64,000 bases of DNA from Dyadobacter sp. CY323 (GTDB lineage: Bacteria; Bacteroidota; Bacteroidia; Cytophagales; Spirosomataceae): NCBI RefSeq assembly GCF_021390245.1, contig NZ_JAJUXH010000004.1, forward strand, positions 366,417 to 430,416. Reading direction: 5' to 3'. Both the position numbers and the translations under genes were made by a program. The first letter of the stretch is position 1, and each line of letters opens with the position of its first letter. Positions 33,182 to 41,784 of this stretch are shown piece by piece. The notes under the pieces were generated by a model that worked only from the letters and a program-made list of their open reading frames with translations, had not been told where the DNA came from and searched no databases.

Positions 33182-34837
33182 ATGAAAAGAATATCAATAC
33201 GGACTTTGGCTATTGTTTACCTGATTCTAATTAGCAGTGGCTTTGGGTTTGCCGGTAAAGCCAGAAAATCGTTTATCGCCGATGTGGTGATTTATGGAAG
33301 CACCTCCCCGGCGATAATGTCGGCGGTACAACTGGCTAGAATGAAAAAGCATGTAATCATTGTTTGTCCCGAAATGCACATTGGGGGAATGTCATCGAGC
33401 GGTCTGAGTTTCACTGATGTAGGGAACAAAAATGTGGTCGGAGGTCTGTCGAGAGAGTTTTATCAACGAATATATTCGCATTACCAGAATAGTAAATCCT
33501 GGAACTGGCAGCGGAAAGACGAATTCGGTAATGTCGGGCAGGGCACGAAGGCAATGGACAGCGAAATAAAAGCGATGTGGGTTTTTGAACCTCATGTTGC
33601 GGAAAAGGTTTTTGAGGACTATATCAAAGAAAATAAGATAAAAATCGTTCGCAACAAATGGCTTGACAGGAAAGACGGTGTGGAGATGAAAGATGGCAAA
33701 ATCGTTTCCATCACCATGCTTACAGGTGAACACTTCAAAGGGAAAATTTTCATAGATGCTACTTATGAAGGTGATTTAATGGCCGCGGCTGGTGTAAGTT
33801 ATACAGTAGGCCGGGAGTCCAATAGTATGTATAACGAAAAATGGAATGGAAATCAGCCTAACATATTTCATCATGGACATAACTTTGGCACCCTAAACAT
33901 CAGCCCCTATAGGATCCCCAATAATGCGGCCAGTGGCCTATTGCCGCGCATTTCCAGTGCCACACCTGGGAAGAAGGGGGAGGGAGACCATCGGATCCAG
34001 GCCTACTGCTTCAGAACCTGCCTTACAGATGTAAAGGAAAACCGTGTACCGTTTAAACGACCCGAAAATTATGATTCGACCCAATATGAATTGTTGGCCA
34101 GACTAGTTGAAAAAGGCTGGAGTACTCCCCTGGGCGCGGGCAATTTGCCGAACCGTAAAAAGGATGCAAATAATAAGGGCGCATTTAGTCATGACAATAT
34201 TGGAATGAACTATGATTACCCGGAGGCATCGTACGAAGAAAGAAAAAGGATTTTAAAAGAGCACGAGACTTACCAAAAGGGTTTATTTTACTTTTATGCC
34301 ACGGATACGCGGGTACCCGTAAAGGTCCGGGAAATATTCAATACATGGGGCTTGTCTAAAAATGAGTTTGTTGATAACGGAAATTGGCCGTATCAGATTT
34401 ATGTTCGGGAAGCTAGGCGTATGATAGGCGAGTCTGTCATTACTGAAAATGAGGTTCAGGGGGAGGCTCCGGTTTTGCAACCAATTGGAATGGGTGCCTA
34501 TGCGATAGATTCTCACAATACCCACAGGTATGTAACCCCAGAGGGATTTGTACAGAATGAAGGAGATATTGGTGTAGGTGTCAAAAAACCCTATCAGATT
34601 TCACTGGGAGTTATCTTGCCAAAGAGGCAGCAGTGTAGTAATCTAATTGTTTCAGCAGCACTTTCAAGTTCGCACAGTGCGTTTGGATCTGTTCGAATGG
34701 AACCTGTATTCATGATTTTGGGGCAGAGTGCAGGAACATTGGCTGGCATGGCCTTAGACCGTAAAATGGGATTACACGAAGTGCCTTACAGTGATCTCAG
34801 AAAAAGGTTACAAGACGACAAACAGATTTTGGAATAG
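33182..34837 (+). CDS. Exported FAD-dependent oxidoreductase (FAD_oxidored family)
   Basis: A 551-residue flavoprotein with a Sec-type signal (TLAIVYLILISSGFGFAGKA). The dinucleotide-binding fold starts DVVIYGSTSPAIMSAVQLAR, with Gly-x-Thr-Ser in place of the usual Gly-x-Gly-x-x-Gly, followed by EMHIGGMSSSGLSFTDVGNK, IFIDATYEGDLMAAAGVSYT and VREARRMIGESVITENEVQG. The C-terminal AFGSVRMEPVFMILGQSAGT fits the family as found in carbohydrate-related loci of Bacteroidetes and Planctomycetes. It closes the sigma/FecR/SusCD/oxidoreductase locus. IS debris begins directly after its stop. Confidence 0.85.
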   Translation: MKRISIRTLAIVYLILISSGFGFAGKARKSFIADVVIYGSTSPAIMSAVQLARMKKHVIIVCPEMHIGGMSSSGLSFTDVGNKNVVGGLSREFYQRIYSHYQNSKSWNWQRKDEFGNVGQGTKAMDSEIKAMWVFEPHVAEKVFEDYIKENKIKIVRNKWLDRKDGVEMKDGKIVSITMLTGEHFKGKIFIDATYEGDLMAAAGVSYTVGRESNSMYNEKWNGNQPNIFHHGHNFGTLNISPYRIPNNAASGLLPRISSATPGKKGEGDHRIQAYCFRTCLTDVKENRVPFKRPENYDSTQYELLARLVEKGWSTPLGAGNLPNRKKDANNKGAFSHDNIGMNYDYPEASYEERKRILKEHETYQKGLFYFYATDTRVPVKVREIFNTWGLSKNEFVDNGNWPYQIYVREARRMIGESVITENEVQGEAPVLQPIGMGAYAIDSHNTHRYVTPEGFVQNEGDIGVGVKKPYQISLGVILPKRQQCSNLIVSAALSSSHSAFGSVRMEPVFMILGQSAGTLAGMALDRKMGLHEVPYSDLRKRLQDDKQILE

Positions 34838-34869
34838 TAGTGGGTGCTAGCCTTTTAGTTGGTGATTCC

Positions 34870-35290
34870 CAATGAGAAAAGAAATCGGCGTGAAACTCTG
34901 TACGGGGAGACCGCAAGGGCAGTCAACATGATGTAGTGAGAGAATATTTACCTCTACTTAAAAACATGCATTAACGAAGGAATCGAAGGGTTATACGACC
35001 TTCCAGGGCGTGGCAGGAAATCAAATTTGTCACAATCTGACCTTGAAGATATTCGACATGTTGTCTTGAATTGCGGCCCCGATGAGTTTGGTTATTCCCA
35101 AAAGCGTTGGTCTGGCCCACTATTGCTTGAATGGATTAATAAGAAATACAACACGCAATATAAAAACTCCCAGATTTATAAGCTTTTGGAAAGAATTGAA
35201 GTAGAATTCAAAAGCCAGGTTGGCTATGTGTCAAAATAATTGTGTAATTTTTACTTACGTTTTATCATCAAAAGTGACGAAGAGCCCAAC
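34870..35290 (+). mobile_element. IS630-like transposase remnant (copy 2)
   Basis: Plus-strand translation gives an HTH-type transposase N-terminus in one frame with two stops: ETARAVNMM, stop, stop, then NIYLYLKTCINEGIEGLYDL, PGRGRKSNLSQSDLEDIRHV and RWSGPLLLEWINKKYNTQYK. The pattern (helix-turn-helix, then G-L-x-D-x-P-x-x-G-R) is that of IS630-family transposases. The catalytic DDE half is absent. It resembles the remnant at 12996 and joins an IS3 end on its right. Confidence 0.7.
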
Positions 35291-35307
35291 TTCTCCGAAA
35301 TACCCAT

Positions 35308-35425
35308 CCTTGTTACTTCCTGCTTAAAATCAGCGTCATAACTCTTTCGGCTCTTGCCCCCTTTTTGAACTCCCATTTCGCATCATGTTGTGCAAAAATG
35401 TGTGCCGCTTTTTGAAGCCACCTCA
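35308..35425 (-). mobile_element. IS3-family 5' end remnant
   Basis: The minus strand carries the terminal repeat TGAGGTGGCTTC (right end at 35425) and the first codons of an OrfA, MGVQKGGKSRKSYDADFKQE, then VTRM, closely like the OrfA genes at 46759 and 63545. After VTRM the sequence changes to the IS630 remnant. Only about 115 bases survive. Confidence 0.8.
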
Positions 35426-35818
35426 ATGCTGATAAATTTCCAGAAGCACGTCAGCAGAAATACCTTGCTCCTTATGAAACTGATTAATTGTCTCCATCAA
35501 GATATTGAACAGCACCTCTAGCTCAACTAATAACTCAGGAAGAGAATAACCTCGCTGCCACCGGTGAAGCCCATGTTCCTGTGCCACAATGACCACCTCT
35601 GATTCCTCTGGCAATTTTGCCAGTCTTTGATTCAATATATTTAAAATTGCGGGCACCTGGTCATTGAATTCTTCTCTGGAAAAACTGGTTTTACTTAACA
35701 TAGCCAGGTTTTCGGCACATGTTGAACGCCATTTATTTAGGATACTTTCCCGCTGCATGTGTAAATGCCGGAGAATATCACTCATTTCATTTTCCGTTTT
35801 GAAAGGTGCCTTTGCCAT
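35423..35818 (-). pseudogene. RsbRD-N-type sensor protein cut off by an IS3 end
   Basis: The frame encodes 131 residues of an RsbT-coantagonist N-terminal (RsbRD_N-like) domain (MQRESILNKWRSTCAENLAM, then HGLHRWQRGYSLPELLVELE). In Bacteroidetes this domain usually precedes a histidine kinase core. The frame ends LLEIYQH-TGA, and that TGA is the first three bases of the IS3 terminal repeat (TGAGGTGG). The kinase part has been lost and the stop is supplied by the insertion sequence. The remaining domain could still fold, but the signalling output is missing. Confidence 0.8.
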
Positions 35819-36328
35819 AGTACTTGTTTATATATATATGCAGCTTTGCCCTTCCTCATTAATAGTGTGCCAAATTTCTGCCCCGATAAAGTTCTTTGGC
35901 CACCTGGAATTCATTCATGTTCAGAGCTAACTCTACCCAAAAGCTCTTAGTTTATATGTAAGCATCCGATGAACCACATATTTCTTAGCTAAAATGCGAT
36001 TTTTACTTTTGACTGAAAAAACAACGAGAATGGATCTGTCAAAAGTAATCAAGCGGTCGCTGCTACGAAATATGCACTTGATAGGTTGGATACAGTTCGG
36101 TACTCCATTCATCAATTTAAATGGAAGCCGCCAGGAATTCCCCTGCGACTTTCATATTTCCCTGAAAAACACTTTGAAGTGCGGTATAACAGACATTAAT
36201 AGTAGTTGGATAACCACGCAAAAGTTATCTCGCCTAAACCAGAGATTAGTCAGATGACTATTGTTCATTTTGCTGCTAATCACGTCTGAGCGATCTCACA
36301 AGATACATTAAGGCGGCTTTTTTGCTTT
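35819..36328. other. Intergenic stretch, no gene recognised
   Basis: About 510 AT-rich bases between two divergent-free minus-strand genes. Short open frames on both strands show no protein-like character. No repeat shared with other parts of the window was noticed. Confidence 0.5.
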
Positions 36329-37504
36329 CTAATTGCAATCCAGATGTTTCATACTAAAAAAATCAATATGAACCGGCTTGACTGGTGTATCCGGCATAAA
36401 GCCTTTAAGCGCAAAAACACCCGCATACTTAGGCACGAAGTCTATTTCCTTTTCCAATATTTCCTTCAAAGCGAAAAGACTTGGAGACCCGGAAGCATGC
36501 AGCAATCTGAAACGGGAGCCGGTTTTCTCAATCCTTAACGCTGATTTGGCCAGATTTTGCCGGATGATTTGTTGGTTGGCGGGCTGATTTGTGAAAAGTG
36601 TCATGTGGGCGAGCTCCTCCGGCTTGCGTACAGGGTCGCCGTCATCGTAAACAGCCTGGATTATGATTTCCCCTGGCTTGACATATCCCCCGAAAAAATC
36701 ATTATAAGCCAGGCTTAATCTCAGATTTCTACTGTTTGGCAGCGTGTCTTCCATGAGCAGAATTCCCGCCTGCTGCCAATTATGTTCAGGGATAAAACCT
36801 GTAAAAAGTACTTCTGTGCTAAAACATTCGGACTTCGTTTTTCGAAACAGATAATTATTGATATGTGCTTTTTGATTGCCGGAGATATAATTATCACCTT
36901 CTTGCGTAAATAGGGTTAAATGTCCGGGTTTTACATTCCTTTTAGCCCAATAAAACGATTCCCGGTCTCGTAAAATCCACCCATTTACTATAAGTGAATC
37001 CTCATTCAACTGGTTAAAATCTTCATAAAAATCCCTTGTCCCCTGAAAAAAAAAGATAAAAGTAAAGATTGCTATCATGGTCAGGACCAACAATGAAATC
37101 AGAATTACTTTCAGCGCAGTTGGCTCAGCCACAGATTTTTTAATCGTCTGAACGCCGCGTAAGGTGCGATAATTTTCGAGAGAAGCAAACCAAAATGGAT
37201 AGTGTGATTCATTCTTTTTTCTAAGGATTTCATCCGTCTTGGGCGCCTCGCCTACGAAGCGGGCAAGGGTATCCAATGTGGCCAGGGACGGATTTTCCTG
37301 CTTAGAGCTTCCCGATTCGAAAATGTATAAAGAATAGTTTTTAATGCTTTTCCAGCCAACGATCAATCCCGTCTGCTCATGAATGGCATTGGAAAAATGT
37401 TTACTTTCTGCTTCGCTGAGTTGCATTGAGGGAGTAGTACCAAAACATTTGCTAAATGCTTTGATGTACAAATCGACGAATGCCTGCTCCTCAATACTGT
37501 TCAT
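36329..37504 (-). CDS. Membrane protein with lectin-like periplasmic domain
   Basis: A 391-residue protein. The N-terminal 110 residues are soluble and helical (IHEQTGLIVGWKSIKNYSLY, then NPSLATLDTLARFVGEAP), a pattern seen at the N-terminus of several Bacteroidetes regulatory proteins. One membrane segment follows (LKVILISLLVLTMIAIFTFI). The outer half is beta-rich, with EHNWQQAGILLMEDTLPNSR, then NLRLSLAYNDFFGGY and KPGEIIIQAVYDDGD, resembling a concanavalin-like or DUF1349 fold. A carbohydrate-sensing transmembrane role is possible but unproven. It is divergent from the porin-like gene at 37626. Confidence 0.55.
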   Translation of the reverse strand: MNSIEEQAFVDLYIKAFSKCFGTTPSMQLSEAESKHFSNAIHEQTGLIVGWKSIKNYSLYIFESGSSKQENPSLATLDTLARFVGEAPKTDEILRKKNESHYPFWFASLENYRTLRGVQTIKKSVAEPTALKVILISLLVLTMIAIFTFIFFFQGTRDFYEDFNQLNEDSLIVNGWILRDRESFYWAKRNVKPGHLTLFTQEGDNYISGNQKAHINNYLFRKTKSECFSTEVLFTGFIPEHNWQQAGILLMEDTLPNSRNLRLSLAYNDFFGGYVKPGEIIIQAVYDDGDPVRKPEELAHMTLFTNQPANQQIIRQNLAKSALRIEKTGSRFRLLHASGSPSLFALKEILEKEIDFVPKYAGVFALKGFMPDTPVKPVHIDFFSMKHLDCN

Positions 37505-37625
37505 ATAAACCTTTCAAATCATTCGGAATTCATGTTTCTGCAATCTTTACGCCAGGATTACGGCGTTTCAAATGTCATGAGAAGACATTTGGCGTATCAA
37601 TTTTCCATGAAGGCCCGGCAAAAAT

Positions 37626-38345
37626 ATGAAACGTTTTTCTTTAATTTTTCTCTGTCTTTGGAGCATTGCATCAAATGCCCAGGACATTCAACTGCATTAC
37701 GACTTGAGGCATTCGGTCGACCCCAAATTGAACCGGAGGAATTTTCCAATAATCTGTTTTCAGTATTTCAAAAACGTTGATACTGTTTCGACCGGGTCAT
37801 TTCTTTTTAAAGCTCAGTCTTTTCTGAACGGCGATCAAGATAATATGGGCGAGGTTTTTGTCCAGGTGTCTCAAACTATCAAATTCTGGAAGCCAAAGGT
37901 CTATCTCGCACTGCAGTACTCAGGTGGGCTGGGAGTTGCTTCGCCTTCATTTGGCTATCACATTGGCAATCGTTTTGGCATCGGGGTTAGCTATCCATTT
38001 GTTTGGAAAAAAGCGTTTTTCAATGCTGCCGCATCGTATCGCTTTAATCCGGTCAGAACTGCTACACATGATGCACAGGCCACCTTTTACTTTGGTCGGG
38101 GTCTATTGAATTACCGGATTTTTATTGAAGGGAGCTTCACCGCTTTCACAGATAACCGTAATCCTGGAATTTCAAATCCCACTTCGAAAGGTAAAAAGTT
38201 TGCTTTTTTTGGCGATCCACAGATTTGGCTTAAAGTTAAGAAGGGTTTTTCAGTTGGTTCGAGGATTAGTATTTACTACAATTTGCTAGGAAGTCCGTTT
38301 GCATTCCAGGCATATCCGACGATTGGAAGCAAATATAACTTTTAG
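37626..38345 (+). CDS. DUF5020-like outer-membrane beta-barrel protein
   Basis: A 239-residue protein with a signal peptide (MKRFSLIFLCLWSIASNAQD) and alternating hydrophobic strands ending in an aromatic residue (IGSKYNF), typical of outer-membrane barrels. The start DIQLHYDLRHSVDPKLNRRN and segments such as VFVQVSQTIKFWKPKVYLAL fit DUF5020, related to Tsx-type nucleoside channels. A role in small-molecule uptake or envelope structure is likely. It is transcribed divergently from the lectin-like gene. Confidence 0.7.
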   Translation: MKRFSLIFLCLWSIASNAQDIQLHYDLRHSVDPKLNRRNFPIICFQYFKNVDTVSTGSFLFKAQSFLNGDQDNMGEVFVQVSQTIKFWKPKVYLALQYSGGLGVASPSFGYHIGNRFGIGVSYPFVWKKAFFNAAASYRFNPVRTATHDAQATFYFGRGLLNYRIFIEGSFTAFTDNRNPGISNPTSKGKKFAFFGDPQIWLKVKKGFSVGSRISIYYNLLGSPFAFQAYPTIGSKYNF

Positions 38346-38445
38346 CTTGTAATGAAACGGAGGCATTTAAGCAAAAGGGGTTTCCAGTGGTATTCCTAAC
38401 CAGCCACTGCCTTTCATGGCTATTGGTACGTATCCGGCCTATCAA

Positions 38446-38650
38446 CTACATATTTGTTAACTGCTGAACTTTGTTAAAGTTTTGCGGGTACAGGTCGCTG
38501 ATGTTTTTATGGTTGATCGTCGAGATGTTTAGCAGGGTATTTTTTAGCCAATTGTAGGGATTGACATTGTGTTTTTTGCAGATAGCAAAGAAGGAGTAGA
38601 TCATGGCAGCCCGCTGTGCTGCTTCATGGGAGCCAGCGAATAACACCGTG
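38446..38650 (-). mobile_element. IS66 TnpC C-terminal fragment
   Basis: The minus strand encodes LFAGSHEAAQRAAMIYSFFA, then ICKKHNVNPYNWLKNTL, which aligns with the end of the nearby full IS66 transposase (FLFAGSHQAAEMAAAMYSFM). It is a different, decayed IS66 copy; only the C-terminal part is visible. Confidence 0.75.
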
Positions 38651-38687
38651 CATTACGCTGATTTTACCTTACAGATTTAATTAAGAT

Positions 38688-38834
38688 TTACACCATTTTG
38701 TAGACGAGTCGATTTTGTAATATTCCAGTTTCCTTTCTTTTTGTGGTTCTCCATTTTTTTAGCATCGGCCCGTTACACTCATGCGCTTGGTTGGGTGTTA
38801 GATAATTGCAGCTGGCATGAGGCCTTTTCTGATT
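38688..38834 (-). mobile_element. IS3-family OrfB C-terminal fragment
   Basis: The minus strand reads YNQKRPHASCNYLTPNQAHE, then GPMLKKWRTTKRKE and a stop. The Y-N-x-x-R-P-H-x-S-x-x-x-L-T-P motif marks the end of an IS3-type OrfB integrase core. It differs from the IS3 copies at 46759 and 62338 (which read YNTRRLHSSLNYHNPAAFEA). The sequence upstream of it is the end of the IS66 element, so IS66 probably inserted into this gene. Confidence 0.7.
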
Positions 38835-38889
38835 GTAAGTATCCATCCGACGAACCCACATTGTGTAGATTGGCTCTCTGCCAGGTAGA

Positions 38890-40413
38890 TTAACCGTTCT
38901 GATTCCTGTACTCAATCCAGTTATTTGGAAGCAGCTGGTAAAGATCTTTTTGTTTGTGTGACTGGATTCTTTCGAAGACATCTTTGAGCCACTCCTGTTC
39001 ATCAACGCCATTTTTCTTGCATGTCGCCATAAAGGAATACATAGCAGCTGCCATTTCTGCCGCCTGGTGAGAGCCGGCGAACAAAAACGCTTTTCGTCCA
39101 ATTGCAAGGGGCCTGATTACGTTCTCGGCGAGATTATTATCAATCTCAATTTGCCCGTGAAGTGCGTAGGCACTTAGTCCTTCCCAGCGTGGTAAGGTGT
39201 AGGCTATGGCTTGACCGAGCGGACTTTTAGGAATTACCAGCGGGAGCTGCTCTATCATCCACTCCTTTAATTCCAAAAGAACTGGAACTGACTTTTCCTG
39301 TCTTAATTTTGTTTTCTCTTCCCAATCCAGCTTTTCTTCACGCATTTGCTGCTCTAGAGCATAGAGTATTTGCATGCGTTCAAGCACGTAAGTTGATCTT
39401 TCCTTATCGTATTTAAGAGCATCTACAAATTTTCTGCGAGAATGAGCCATACAGTAAACCAGAAGAATATCCGGATGGTTACCAAAAAGCTTTTCGTACA
39501 CTGAATAACCGTCGACTTGAAGTATGCCAGCATATCCTTCCAGCATTTGTTTAGGGCCGCTTTGGTCGCGGCCTTTCCGGTAGTCAAACAGCGTCAGCTT
39601 ATCGCAGGTTGCATTATATATCCATACATAGCCTTGATGGACCCCATTTTTATGGTCTCTATCAAGCACTTTCAACGGTGTCTCATCCAACTGTAAATAC
39701 TTTTGATTCAGAACCAGAAGTTTTAAAAGCTCCCATAACGGAGCCAGATGCTGCCACCCTTTCATAATCCAGTCAGAAGCTGTGGAAGCTGGAACATTTA
39801 CCCCTAACCGTCTGTATTTGTCTATCTGCCGGTGAAGGGGAAGACCAAAAACGTATTTGTCGACAACCGTTTGGGCGATAACCGCTTCGGAAGGGATGCC
39901 CTTTTCGATTACACGGTCCGGAAGTGATGCTGTTATAATACCCTCGCCATTAGCACGGGCATATTTATAACGGATATATCGCTTGACGTAAAATTCGGCT
40001 GGAATCAGATCCAACACTTCTGTGACCTCTTCTCCGATTATAGTGCAGCCAGTAACATCTTCGGTAGGTTCAATAATGATGATTGCACGGCGTAGGTTCT
40101 CAGGAAGTATCATTCTTCCAGTGCCCTTGTCACGTTTTTTTGCAGGAGTTTTTTCCTTTACAACGTCTGCGACTCGCTGTGAAAGTTCTTCTTGTTGCTG
40201 CTGGTCGGTTCCCAGTTCAAAGAGATCGATCTGGTTTACATCCGTGTGGACACTGGCCAATTTCTCATTCTTTTTGCCGAATATATACCGCTTGTATTTA
40301 TCAAGCTCAAAGTTCAGGGACTGGATCTGCTCATCCTTCTCAGCGACTACTTTTTGATGTGCAGCAATTGCTTGTTCATAGAGCAATTTATAGTCCGTCG
40401 CTGTATCTTCCAT
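38890..40413 (-). CDS. tnpC: IS66 transposase TnpC
   Basis: A 507-residue IS66-type DDE transposase with an N-terminal coiled coil (KDEQIQSLNFELDKYKRYIF), zinc-finger-like region, DDE core (YLQLDETPLKVLDRDHKNGV, DGYSVYEKLFGN, then GQIEIDNNLAENVIRPLAIG) and the C-terminal FLFAGSHQAAEMAAAMYSFM. The Asp, Asp and Glu positions appear intact, so the enzyme may be active. It lies downstream of tnpB on the same strand. Confidence 0.92.
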   Translation of the reverse strand: MEDTATDYKLLYEQAIAAHQKVVAEKDEQIQSLNFELDKYKRYIFGKKNEKLASVHTDVNQIDLFELGTDQQQQEELSQRVADVVKEKTPAKKRDKGTGRMILPENLRRAIIIIEPTEDVTGCTIIGEEVTEVLDLIPAEFYVKRYIRYKYARANGEGIITASLPDRVIEKGIPSEAVIAQTVVDKYVFGLPLHRQIDKYRRLGVNVPASTASDWIMKGWQHLAPLWELLKLLVLNQKYLQLDETPLKVLDRDHKNGVHQGYVWIYNATCDKLTLFDYRKGRDQSGPKQMLEGYAGILQVDGYSVYEKLFGNHPDILLVYCMAHSRRKFVDALKYDKERSTYVLERMQILYALEQQMREEKLDWEEKTKLRQEKSVPVLLELKEWMIEQLPLVIPKSPLGQAIAYTLPRWEGLSAYALHGQIEIDNNLAENVIRPLAIGRKAFLFAGSHQAAEMAAAMYSFMATCKKNGVDEQEWLKDVFERIQSHKQKDLYQLLPNNWIEYRNQNG

Positions 40414-40481
40414 ACCCGAAGATACGGCTTAAAATAAGCCTATACAAGCTATTTAGGCACTTTTTGTACGAATCTTCCGTC

Positions 40482-40823
40482 TTATTTTGTGTGCTGATAA
40501 CGTTTTCTGAGGCGGACAGAATCCAGCATTACGCCCTGTAAAAGAAGTGTCAGTTGCTGGCTAGTAATGGCTATATCTTCTGATTTTGGCCATTCAAAAG
40601 TGCCTTGTTCCAGCTTTTTGACATACATCGCAAACCCGTCGCGGTCCCACTGCAAGAGCCGGATTTGATTAAGTCGTTTACCTAAGAAAACGAAAACATC
40701 GCCGCTCGATGGATCAAAGCCTAATTCATTGCGGACCAGGCCAGCGAGTGAGTAAATTCCAAAACGCATGTCTGTTGCGCTCCGGTACAGGAAGTACCGG
40801 CAACTAGTAGATAAGGCCAGCAT
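40482..40823 (-). CDS. tnpB: IS66 Orf2 family protein TnpB
   Basis: A protein of about 113 residues starting at ATG 40821-40823 (MLALSTSCRYFLYRSATDMR), then GDVFVFLGKRLNQIRLLQWD and GFAMYVKKLEQGTFEWP, the signature of IS66 Orf2. An earlier in-frame start exists but overlaps tnpA. It begins one base after the tnpA stop, so translation is likely coupled. Required for IS66 transposition; its biochemical role is not known. Confidence 0.9.
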   Translation of the reverse strand: MLALSTSCRYFLYRSATDMRFGIYSLAGLVRNELGFDPSSGDVFVFLGKRLNQIRLLQWDRDGFAMYVKKLEQGTFEWPKSEDIAITSQQLTLLLQGVMLDSVRLRKRYQHTK

Positions 40824-40824
40824 A

Positions 40825-41133
40825 TTAAAGAATGAGCTTCCTGATAAATGATGCGTCAAGAGAACCGAAGAACTCTATACGCGCTCCGGATGGAAAAGTG
40901 ATTGCTGCCAGCGCCTGTTGGTCTTGACCCAGTAACTCCGGTTGCGGAACTGATATCTGACTGAACCCACGGGCTGGTGCCGCCGTGGCCACATTCTTGA
41001 CGCGGAATTTTTTAACCCAGTAATTGAATTTATGGTACCCCATATCATTCCGATTGCAAAAAGCCTGTTTGCTTATCCCTTGTGTCTGCCACTGATCGTA
41101 CAGATCACGCATTTTTTCTGCCTCATTTTTCAT
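40825..41133 (-). CDS. tnpA: IS66 TnpA-like helix-turn-helix protein
   Basis: A 102-residue protein with an N-terminal segment (MRDLYDQWQTQGISKQAFCN, then MGYHKFNYWVKKFR) resembling the TnpA protein of IS66 elements, and a short C-terminal tail (ITFPSGARIEFFGSLDASF). It is the first gene of the IS66 operon, directly followed by tnpB. Confidence 0.85.
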   Translation of the reverse strand: MKNEAEKMRDLYDQWQTQGISKQAFCNRNDMGYHKFNYWVKKFRVKNVATAAPARGFSQISVPQPELLGQDQQALAAITFPSGARIEFFGSLDASFIRKLIL

Positions 41134-41195
41134 GAAACAAGATTACGAACTACATCCATCTATTAAAATATGGTTCTATCGGACGCATACGTTTA

Positions 41196-41784
41196 TATTG
41201 GAAAGCACTCTTACACGTATTATGTAACCGCTGTTGCCCGACTAAAAATTCGGTGGTTAAAATGAAAAATAGGGTGGAGTAACAAATGCCAGCTTAGGGC
41301 TTATCAACACTTATTTAAGTTTAATATACTCTAGATCGTATACCTTAAACTGTACATAGTGACCAAGTGTACGAGACAGCGAAAACCTGCTGGGGGACGA
41401 GTAAGTGGCAGAGGTAATTATGGCAATCGCTACTATTAACGCGTGGAATGCTATCAATCCACAAATGCAGCCTGCGGCATAATCTCCGTTTTCTCTATTC
41501 GCTTTGCAGCCATTGTACATATGGGATGGGGACAGGTAGCACACCCGAACACAACCAACCTGATGAAAGCCTGCGCAAGCAAGCCTACTATACCCGACAA
41601 ACTGGCAAATTTTATCAGTTTTAATATCCCGATACTATTTAGCTTACAATCCCTGTGGCCGGGAACAGGAATTGCTGCAAAAACGAAGGCAAAATGAAAG
41701 GCGCTTCTGGTTTTTGAACTCCATTGTTATTTTTGCCGCTTAAAGTGCCCTAAGGGCCTATTCGGTACTTAGTACAATGCAACC
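41196..41784. other. Intergenic stretch, no confirmed gene
   Basis: About 590 bases. The minus strand between 41450 and 41700 has an open stretch without a start codon (GIVGLLAQAFIRLVVFGCAT, then CPHPICTMAAKRIEKTEI) that reads somewhat like a degraded membrane protein. No family was recognised, so it is not called as a gene. Confidence 0.35.

Larger units (their letters stand above)
38835..41195 (-). mobile_element. IS66-family element (borders approximate)
   Basis: A complete IS66 gene set (tnpA, tnpB, tnpC) transcribed on the minus strand. Imperfectly matching outer sequences, ATCCATCCGACG near 38841 and CTATCGGACGCATAC near 41176, may be the terminal repeats. No convincing 8-bp target duplication was found, so the borders are estimates. 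The left border falls inside an IS3 transposase fragment. Confidence 0.7.

Noticed and set aside
34870..35290. Functional small DNA-binding gene at 35027-35239
   Set aside because: Homology to the broken copy at 12996 and the in-frame upstream stops show it is a piece of an IS630-like transposase.
38688..39107. Single 139-codon minus-strand gene
   Set aside because: Its right part is an alternative frame of tnpC and only the left part (38688-38834) is real transposase sequence, from an IS3-type OrfB.
41311..41697. Open frames on both strands upstream of the front-end desaturase
   Set aside because: They overlap each other, lack family features and have no convincing start.
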